A stretch of DNA of 19,098 nt, taken from assembly GCA_902797065.1 (NCBI GenBank), contig CADBRK010000078.1, forward strand, positions 1-19,098, in the 5' to 3' direction. This document shows positions 10,229-16,094 of the stretch, piece by piece. How positions within the stretch are numbered: the first letter of the stretch is position 1; the number at the start of each line of letters is the position of its first letter. The notes beneath the pieces were generated by a model. It made no database searches. It worked only from the letters and a program-made list of their open reading frames with translations, and was not told the DNA's origin. This DNA is from an uncultured Ruminococcus sp. (GTDB lineage: Bacteria > Bacillota > Clostridia > Oscillospirales > Acutalibacteraceae). Made by a program: the position numbers and the translations under genes.

Positions 10229-10257
10229 AGGATACACTATCCGTAGAAATAATGCAA
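10229..10257 (-). promoter_or_regulatory. Putative promoter of the candidate small RNA
   Basis: On the minus strand TTGCAT (10257-10252), 17 bases, then TATCCT (10234-10229). A start near 10222 would put the first hairpin at the very 5' end of the transcript. Confidence 0.5.
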
Positions 10258-10520
10258 GTGGTTTTGTCTATTCTGTTCCAAACCGTGTCTATTTGGTACT
10301 GTTCATGCTATTTTTCACACAATAAACACTTTCACGGTTTTTTCAGGCAATTATTGCCACTCTGCACCCCGAATCAGCGTAAAGAATTGTTATTAACCGC
10401 CACTTGTTGATGTTCACAATAAAGTTTGCCCATATTTACAATAACTATGCAAAAGCAATATGCAGCCCCATGGTTTTCTGTATCCGACAGCATGTTAATA
10501 TAATTTTAACAATTCTTCTA
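10258..10520. other. Non-coding stretch upstream of the htpG promoter
   Basis: No open frame, RNA gene or repeat family recognised. It is AT-rich and holds a short perfect hairpin at 10346-10358 (GGCAAT-T-ATTGCC) without a T-run, and a weak CCAAA/TTTGG dyad near 10280. Nothing further can be supported. Confidence 0.6.
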
Positions 10521-10549
10521 TTGACAAAAAGCCGTATTTATTATATAAC
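10521..10549 (+). promoter_or_regulatory. Sigma-A promoter of htpG
   Basis: Consensus TTGACA (10521-10526), 17 bases, then TATAAC (10544-10549). Transcription would start near 10556, inside the CIRCE operator, which is the usual geometry for HrcA repression. Confidence 0.85.
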
Positions 10550-10553
10550 TAAT

Positions 10554-10580
10554 TTAGCACTCATATATAAGGAGTGCTAA
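10554..10580 (+). promoter_or_regulatory. CIRCE operator (HrcA heat-shock repressor site)
   Basis: Perfect inverted repeat TTAGCACTC (10554-10562), 9-base spacer, GAGTGCTAA (10572-10580), identical to the classical CIRCE element. It overlaps the predicted start of transcription and lies 25 bases before the htpG ATG, so HrcA should repress htpG until heat or misfolding stress inactivates it. Confidence 0.95.
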
Positions 10581-10605
10581 ATCCAATAATAACGAGGTAA
10601 TATAT

Positions 10606-12486
10606 ATGGCAAAGACCGAATTCAAATCAGAATCCAAGAGACTTCTTGACCTGATGATCAACTCAATTTACACACACAAGGAGATATTTCTCAGAGAACT
10701 TATCTCAAACGCGAGCGACGCTATTGACAAGCTTTACTACATTTCGCTCACAGACAACAACGTGGGTCTGAACAAAGACGACTTTAAGATCCGCATTGAT
10801 CTCGACAAGGAAGCAAGGACGATCACCATTACCGACAACGGTATCGGCATGGACGCAGACGACCTTGACAGCAACCTTGGCACAATCGCAAACAGCGGTT
10901 CTCTGAAATTCAAGCAGGAAAACGACAAAGCCGACGATGTTGATATTATCGGACAGTTCGGCGTAGGCTTCTATTCCGCATTCATGGTATCCGACGAGAT
11001 CACAGTCCGCTCAAAGAAGTACGGCAGCGACAAAGCATATCAGTGGGTAAGCTCCGGCGCAGACGGCTACGAGATCACCGAAACGGAGAAGGAAGACGTC
11101 GGAACTCAGATAGTTCTCAAGATCAAAGAGGACAACGAGAACGAGAAATACTCGGAGTTTCTGGAGAAATACAAGATCTCCGCACTTGTATCAAAATATT
11201 CGGATTATATCCGCTACCCCATTATAATGGAAATGGAACACAGAAAGCTCCGCGAGGACTGCGACCTTGACGACCCCGAATATGACGAGGTCAAAGAGGA
11301 CGAGGTGCTCAACTCGATGGTACCGATCTGGCAGAGAAGCAAAAAGGACGTCACCGACGAGGAGTACAACGAATTCTACAAGCAGAAGTTCTTTGACTTC
11401 GAGCCGCCGGCAAGAGTGTTCGCAAACTCGGTAGAGGGTCTTGTGGCATCGTTCAAGTCGCTGTTGTTCATTCCTTCTAAGGTTCCGTTCAACTACTACA
11501 CAAAGGAGTACAAAAAGGGCTTGCAGCTCTACAGCAGCGGCGTTCTTATTATGGATAACTGCTCCGACCTTGTACCCGAGCATTTTGCATTCGTAAAAGG
11601 CGTTGTAGATTCGCAGGATCTTTCGCTGAATATTTCGAGAGAGATGCTCCAGCACGACAGACAGCTTAAAAACATTGCCTCCACATTGGAGAAAAAGATA
11701 AAGAACGAGCTTTCGTCATGGCTCAAGAACGACCGTGAGGGATACGAGAAATTTTACGCAAACTTCGGCAAGCAGCTTAAATACGGACTTGTAGGCGATT
11801 ACGGCGCACATCAGGACGTTGTAAAGGATATTGTTCTGTTCTACTCATCGACCGAGAAGAAGCTTGTAACGCTCAAAGAGTACGTCGAGCGTATGGGCGA
11901 GGATCAGAAGGAGATCTACTACGCAACGGGCGACAGCATAGACGCTATCGACAAGCTTCCGCAGACAGAGTATTTCCGCGACAAGGGCAGAGAGATACTC
12001 TACTGTGCAGAGGAGATCGACGAGTTTGCTTTCCAGAGTATGACAAGCTACAACGACAAGCAGTTCAAGAACATTGTAAACGAGGACGTCGAAGAAGAAA
12101 GCAAAGACGAGAAGAAGGACGACAACAAGGACGACGACACGCTGAAGTTCATTAAAGATGTTCTCGGCGACAAGGTTCAGGAAGTAATATTCTCGAAGAA
12201 GCTTAAGAGTCACCCCGTGTGTCTGACGGCAAAGGGCGGCGTATCGTTTGAGATGGAAAAATACATGGCAATCGCACAGCCCGAAGCTATGGTAAAGGCT
12301 CAGAGAGTTCTTGAGATCAATGCGGCTCACCCTGCCGTAAATGCGCTCATCGCCAACATCACGGCAGACAAGGAAAAAGCAGAGAAGTACGCAAAGCTGC
12401 TCTACAGCCAGGCTCTTATCATCGCAGGACTTACTGTGGAAGATCCTTCCGAGTATGCAGACCTTGTCTGCAGCCTGATGAACTGA
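10606..12486 (+). CDS. htpG: Molecular chaperone HtpG (bacterial Hsp90)
   Basis: Cytoplasmic ATP-dependent dimeric chaperone, 626 aa, the normal length. The N-terminal GHKL ATPase domain shows Glu31 and Asn35 in ELISNASDA, DNGIGM at 77-82 and the lid glycines GQFGVG at 116-121. The middle domain includes LYSSGVLIMD and the catalytic-loop segment SLNISREMLQ. A short acidic/Lys-rich linker (EEESKDEKKDDNKDDD) precedes the C-terminal dimerisation domain. GAGGT lies eight bases before the ATG. The gene has its own sigma-A promoter overlapped by a perfect CIRCE operator, so HrcA control is expected, and it is followed by a strong terminator; it is monocistronic. Confidence 0.98.
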   Translation: MAKTEFKSESKRLLDLMINSIYTHKEIFLRELISNASDAIDKLYYISLTDNNVGLNKDDFKIRIDLDKEARTITITDNGIGMDADDLDSNLGTIANSGSLKFKQENDKADDVDIIGQFGVGFYSAFMVSDEITVRSKKYGSDKAYQWVSSGADGYEITETEKEDVGTQIVLKIKEDNENEKYSEFLEKYKISALVSKYSDYIRYPIIMEMEHRKLREDCDLDDPEYDEVKEDEVLNSMVPIWQRSKKDVTDEEYNEFYKQKFFDFEPPARVFANSVEGLVASFKSLLFIPSKVPFNYYTKEYKKGLQLYSSGVLIMDNCSDLVPEHFAFVKGVVDSQDLSLNISREMLQHDRQLKNIASTLEKKIKNELSSWLKNDREGYEKFYANFGKQLKYGLVGDYGAHQDVVKDIVLFYSSTEKKLVTLKEYVERMGEDQKEIYYATGDSIDAIDKLPQTEYFRDKGREILYCAEEIDEFAFQSMTSYNDKQFKNIVNEDVEEESKDEKKDDNKDDDTLKFIKDVLGDKVQEVIFSKKLKSHPVCLTAKGGVSFEMEKYMAIAQPEAMVKAQRVLEINAAHPAVNALIANITADKEKAEKYAKLLYSQALIIAGLTVEDPSEYADLVCSLMN

Positions 12487-12520
12487 GAATAACAGCTCAC
12501 CGTTACCACAAATAACATTC

Positions 12521-12556
12521 CGCCCGAAGGTCTGATGATCTTTCGGGCGCTTTTTT
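12521..12556 (+). terminator. Rho-independent terminator after htpG
   Basis: CGCCCGAA (12521-12528) pairs with TTCGGGCG (12542-12549), then C and TTTTTT. Confidence 0.9.
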
Positions 12557-12577
12557 GCGTTGTTTATAATAATAGAT

Positions 12578-12604
12578 TCCCCGACAGCACCAAACCGTCG
12601 GGGA
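12578..12604 (-). terminator. Probable hairpin terminator of the branching enzyme gene
   Basis: TCCCCGAC (12578-12585) and GTCGGGGA (12597-12604) form a perfect 8-bp stem 23 bases beyond the glgB stop. The following minus-strand sequence ATCTATTATTAT is only moderately T-rich, so efficiency is uncertain. Confidence 0.6.
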
Positions 12605-12627
12605 TAATTAATAATTGCGGTTATATA

Positions 12628-14592
12628 TCACTCTTCGTCTTCTACAACTTCCACGACCTCTTCGTCATCGTCCTCGTCATCTTCGGCTTCGTCGTATTCG
12701 TCATCTTCATCTTCTTCGACTATCTCTTCAACGACCTCGATGTACTCTATCTCCTCTTCTTCCTCCTCGGGGACATCGACCTCGTCCTCGGCGCACGGCT
12801 TTAGAATAATACCCGAAAGCGGCGCTATGACCATATGAAGATAGCCGTCTTTCGACTGCAGTTCGTAATTTCTCGTATTGCTGCCGCCGTAAATATCGGT
12901 ATCGGAATTGACAAGCTCTCTGAAATACCCGTCATAGCCTACGGCAAGCCAGTATTCCTTCTCGTAAGGCGAGAAATTCAGCACGATATACAGCGGATTC
13001 CCCGCAAAATCGTCACGTCTGTAGGCATATATATTATTCGCAGCATTATGCAGATCGACCCACGCAAAAGCAGCCACGTTGTAATCCTGAGCGTAAAGCG
13101 CAGGTTCGCTTTTGTACACGGCATTGACTTTCCTGACAAATTCATGGAAGCTGTCGTGATTGGGATACGTGAGCAGATTCCACGCCAAGGGGTGATCGCT
13201 CTCCCACTCTTTGAACTCACCAAGCTCGTTGCCCATAAAGTTCATCTTCTTGCCCGGGTGCGTCATCTGATAGAGATAGTACGTTCTGTAATTTGCGAAC
13301 TTTTCCTCCTGATCCTTGCCGTAGAACTGCGCTATAAGCGACTGCTTGCCGTTTGCAACTTCGTCGTGCGAATGAGTAAGTATAAACAGCTCGGTATTGA
13401 AGTAGAACATCGGGTATGTCATGATCTCGTGATTCTGGGCGCGCATATTATACGGCAGCGTCATATATCTCAGCGTTTCTGCAGCCCAGCCGAAGTTCCA
13501 CATATAGTCAAAGCCCATTCCGCCGTACACTACGGGAGCGGTATCTTTAAGGTGGCAGGAAGAATCTTCTGCTATCAACATTACGTCGGGGTGAAAAGCA
13601 TTCAGCGTATAAAGACTGTTCTTCAAAAACCAGACTCCGCAGTCATACTCGGGCGACTGCGGATTGCCGTCGGGATAGATAAGATACCCCACCGCGTCAA
13701 ACCGTATGCCGTCGAAATGATATTTGTTTATCCAGAAATTCGCAGCCGAACGCATAAAGCTATGAACATGCGGCTTTGAATAATCGAACCTCACCGAACC
13801 CCACGCAGAGTCACGGAACTGCGGTATCTCGCTGCCGTAAAGACACGTTCCGTCATAGAACGGCAGAGAAAAGTCGTCTTTTGCAAAATGCACCGCAACA
13901 AAATCAAAAATCGCGCCTATTCCGTTGAGGTGACACTCGTCTATAAGCTTCATCAGATAACGAGGTTCGCCGAATCTGCTTGTGGGCGCATAGAAACCGC
14001 TCACCTGATACCCCCACGAGCCGTCATACGGATATTCCGTCAGCGGCAGAAACTCGATGTGAGTATAGCCCATCTCTTTAGCGTAGGGTATCAGCTCGTC
14101 TATCAGCTCCTCGTATCTGTAATATTTATCGTCGCCCTCTATTCCGTCTTTGACTTTCCATGAGCCTAAGTGTACCTCGTATATATTCAGCGGACGATCA
14201 TAATTCTTCGATCTGTTCTTTATCCACTCGTCGTCACGCCAGCGATAGTCCTCTATATTATACACCACGGACGCATTCTTCGGGCGGACTTCGCTGTAAA
14301 ACGCAAACGGATCGGCTTTGTCCTGCGTATTTCCGTCGGGCGTAAATATCTTATACTTATATATCGTACCCTCGTCTATGCCGTTCACAAAGACGGTCCA
14401 CACGCCGAAAACATCACGATCCATTTGTATTTCCTGCCAGCCGTTATGAGAGGCGATCAGCTTGACATTGACGGCATTCGGCGCATATACCGAAAAGTAC
14501 ACGCCGCCGTTCTCTATATGAGCGCCGAACAGCTCATATGAACACGATTCGACGCCGTTGATGTGATTTTTGATTCTGTTGTGATCGTACAT
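12628..14592 (-). CDS. glgB: 1,4-alpha-glucan (glycogen) branching enzyme, GH13
   Basis: Cytoplasmic enzyme that makes alpha-1,6 branches in glycogen. The preferred ATG at 14592 has GGTGGGGTG six bases upstream; an in-frame GTG at 14601 overlaps it. The 654-aa product has an N-terminal CBM48-like domain (about 20-110), the family hallmark YEVHLGSW, then the GH13 barrel. Region I is DFVAVHF. Region II GIRFDAV gives the nucleophile Asp299, region III LIAEDSS gives the acid/base Glu342, and region IV SHDEVANGK gives Asp410. Some motif residues differ from the usual DWVPAHF and SHDEVVHGK, as is seen in the eukaryotic-like and clostridial GH13 branching enzymes, so specificity should be taken as probable. 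The last 54 residues (601-654) are an acidic tail with 37 Asp/Glu and no basic residue. The gene stands alone, without glgC, glgA or glgP nearby. Confidence 0.92.
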   Translation of the reverse strand: MYDHNRIKNHINGVESCSYELFGAHIENGGVYFSVYAPNAVNVKLIASHNGWQEIQMDRDVFGVWTVFVNGIDEGTIYKYKIFTPDGNTQDKADPFAFYSEVRPKNASVVYNIEDYRWRDDEWIKNRSKNYDRPLNIYEVHLGSWKVKDGIEGDDKYYRYEELIDELIPYAKEMGYTHIEFLPLTEYPYDGSWGYQVSGFYAPTSRFGEPRYLMKLIDECHLNGIGAIFDFVAVHFAKDDFSLPFYDGTCLYGSEIPQFRDSAWGSVRFDYSKPHVHSFMRSAANFWINKYHFDGIRFDAVGYLIYPDGNPQSPEYDCGVWFLKNSLYTLNAFHPDVMLIAEDSSCHLKDTAPVVYGGMGFDYMWNFGWAAETLRYMTLPYNMRAQNHEIMTYPMFYFNTELFILTHSHDEVANGKQSLIAQFYGKDQEEKFANYRTYYLYQMTHPGKKMNFMGNELGEFKEWESDHPLAWNLLTYPNHDSFHEFVRKVNAVYKSEPALYAQDYNVAAFAWVDLHNAANNIYAYRRDDFAGNPLYIVLNFSPYEKEYWLAVGYDGYFRELVNSDTDIYGGSNTRNYELQSKDGYLHMVIAPLSGIILKPCAEDEVDVPEEEEEEIEYIEVVEEIVEEDEDDEYDEAEDDEDDDEEVVEVVEDEE

Positions 14593-14644
14593 AGAAAACA
14601 CCCCACCGATAACTTTTCTTTCCTTACAAAACCTTCATATAAAT

Positions 14645-14672
14645 ATTATATACCGTTTTGTAAAATTTTCAA
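14645..14672 (-). promoter_or_regulatory. Sigma-A promoter of the branching enzyme gene
   Basis: On the minus strand TTGAAA (14672-14667), a 16-base spacer and TATAAT (14650-14645), giving a start near 14638, about 45 bases before the ATG. Confidence 0.65.
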
Positions 14673-14741
14673 GTGATAATATAAAAAATTCGGTACAAAA
14701 GTCAAAAACTTTTCAGCCGATCCATTCCGCTGCGGTTTCGG

Positions 14742-14770
14742 TACTATTTTATGCTGCGCGCGCATATTAA
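14742..14770 (+). promoter_or_regulatory. Putative sigma-E promoter of spoIIP
   Basis: TACTATT (14742-14748), 14 bases, CATATTAA (14763-14770). The -35 fits the sigma-E pattern kmATATT at six of seven positions; the -10 fits CATACAMT at about five of eight. Known spoIIP genes are sigma-E controlled, which supports the call. Confidence 0.4.
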
Positions 14771-14803
14771 TATACCGAAGCAAAAAGCAAAGGAGCGCCT
14801 TTA

Positions 14804-15886
14804 ATGAAAGTCAGTGAAAAGATATGCAAAACCACAGTTTTATCCACAGCATTCATAATGTCGGCATTTGCCGTTTTTTGCATATACAGCCGGACGGATT
14901 CACTTCTGCGGGGCGGAGGTCTGAGAAGCGTTGCGGCGAGTTTGTCAATGTACGGCGGAACATCGTCCGCAGAGTCTGTAAGCAGCGCATATTCGGGCGG
15001 TACCGCATCGAGATCGGAAGATGTACAGAGTACCGCCGTAACAAAGCGCACGGATACATCGGACCACAGAGGAGAAAAGACATTTCTTGTGACGGAGAGT
15101 CTTTTCCGTGAATCGAATATGTCGTACGACAATTTCTATGTGAAGAACTCGACAGACATATCTCTTGACATCGGGCGGTATCTTCGCGCGCCTCTCCCCT
15201 TTGAGTACGAAAACACGACCGAGCCGCAGGTGCTCATAGTACATACGCACGCAACGGAGTCATACATGGACTACGACCTCGGCTATTACTACGAGAGTTT
15301 TTACCCGAGAGATACGGACGACAACTACAACGTGGTGCGTGTGGGCAAGGCGATATGCGACACCCTGCAGAAGAACAATATTGCGTCGGTACACTGCATT
15401 ACGCACCACGACGACCCGCAGTATTACGGCGCATACGACAACAGCGCACAGTCTATTCTTGAGTATCTCAACAAGTATCCCTCGATCAAGATAATACTTG
15501 ACATTCACCGTGACAGCATTACGACTGACGACAACGAGAAGATCAAGCCCACCTTTACATATAACAACAAAAAAGCCGCTCAGATCATGATAATGTGCGG
15601 CAACGACAACAACGGATATTATGATTTCCCGGATTGGGAGCAGAATTTAAGCCTTGCGCTGAAGCTGCACAAAAACGCCGAAACGCTCTACCCGGGCATG
15701 ACAAGGCCGCTGTATTTCGGCAATTTTATGTACAACATGAACCTCGCCCCGGGTTCTCTGCTGATCGAAGTCGGCACGGACGCAAACACGCTTGAAGAGG
15801 CGGTAAATTCGGGAGAAATGCTGGGGAATGTGATAGCGCAGACGCTCACGCAGGCGCAGAAAAACGAAACGGACATACAAGAATAG
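14804..15886 (+). CDS. spoIIP: Stage II sporulation protein P (SpoIIP), peptidoglycan amidase/endopeptidase
   Basis: Membrane-anchored cell-wall hydrolase that, with SpoIID and SpoIIM, degrades septal peptidoglycan and drives engulfment of the forespore. The 360-aa product has an N-terminal membrane anchor (about residues 10-29), a low-complexity Ser/Thr spacer, and the SpoIIP catalytic domain (about 135-355). Zinc and catalytic residues are visible: His147 and/or His149 with Glu152 in VHTHATE, His235 in DIHRDS, and Glu322 in IEVGTDANT. AAAGGAG lies ten bases before the ATG. It is preceded by a sigma-E-like promoter and transcribed divergently from glgB. No terminator directly follows; the next one is the attenuator-like hairpin at 16031-16060. 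Confidence 0.95.
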   Translation: MKVSEKICKTTVLSTAFIMSAFAVFCIYSRTDSLLRGGGLRSVAASLSMYGGTSSAESVSSAYSGGTASRSEDVQSTAVTKRTDTSDHRGEKTFLVTESLFRESNMSYDNFYVKNSTDISLDIGRYLRAPLPFEYENTTEPQVLIVHTHATESYMDYDLGYYYESFYPRDTDDNYNVVRVGKAICDTLQKNNIASVHCITHHDDPQYYGAYDNSAQSILEYLNKYPSIKIILDIHRDSITTDDNEKIKPTFTYNNKKAAQIMIMCGNDNNGYYDFPDWEQNLSLALKLHKNAETLYPGMTRPLYFGNFMYNMNLAPGSLLIEVGTDANTLEEAVNSGEMLGNVIAQTLTQAQKNETDIQE

Positions 15887-15912
15887 ATATTTTGCATAAA
15901 TAAGGCATAAGA

Positions 15913-15950
15913 AATTCTACTTGCGGTGAATAGAATTGTATGGTAGAATT
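15913..15950. promoter_or_regulatory. Inverted repeat AATTCTAC/GTAGAATT over the promoter of the large dockerin gene
   Basis: AATTCTAC (15913-15920) and GTAGAATT (15943-15950) are perfect inverted copies, and a further TAGAATT lies at 15931-15937. The right arm covers the -10 hexamer of the downstream promoter, so a repressor or activator site is plausible. No regulator family is recognised. Confidence 0.45.
15921..15949 (+). promoter_or_regulatory. Sigma-A promoter of the large dockerin gene
   Basis: TTGCGG (15921-15926), 17 bases, TAGAAT (15944-15949), with TG one base before the -10 (extended -10). A start near 15956 would place the leader helix 15955-15962/16000-16007 at the 5' end of the RNA. 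Confidence 0.55.
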
Positions 15951-15954
15951 AAAC

Positions 15955-16060
15955 TGTCAAACGATGTATCAGGGGTGTAATACATTGTCCGGATAAACTG
16001 TTTGGCATCAATCGGAGTTTGTGTTTTTTTGGCGCATGACTTCGGTTGTGCGCCTTTTTT
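15955..16060 (+). promoter_or_regulatory. Structured 5' leader ending in a terminator (possible riboswitch or attenuator)
   Basis: Helix TGTCAAAC (15955-15962) with GTTTGGCA (16000-16007), one G-U pair, encloses a hairpin GATGTAT/ATACATT (15963-15969/15980-15986). An alternative hairpin ATAAACT (15993-15999) with AGTTTGT (16016-16022) is followed by seven Ts. The final hairpin GGCGCATGAC-TTCG-GTTGTGCGCC (16031-16054) with TTTTTT (16055-16060) is a strong terminator only 34 bases before the start codon. Mutually exclusive helices before a terminator are typical of attenuation. I could not match it to purine, c-di-GMP, THF, ZTP, fluoride or T-box consensus sequences. Confidence 0.5.
16031..16060 (+). 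terminator. UUCG-capped terminator upstream of the large dockerin gene
   Basis: Ten-pair stem with a TTCG tetraloop and two G-U pairs, then six Ts. It may end spoIIP readthrough, act as the attenuator of the gene at 16095, or both. Confidence 0.9.
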
Positions 16061-16094
16061 AATGCTCAAATTTTTATTCAGGAGGAATGAATTT

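Noticed and set aside
15955..16060. Assignment of the leader to a named riboswitch class
   Set aside because: Compared by memory with purine, c-di-GMP, THF, ZTP, fluoride, guanidine and T-box patterns; no core motif matched well enough to claim one.
16002..16094. 31-residue N-terminal extension of the large dockerin protein
   Set aside because: It would be translated through the leader and terminator hairpin, has no ribosome binding site, and would bury the signal peptide; AGGAGG precedes the ATG at 16095.
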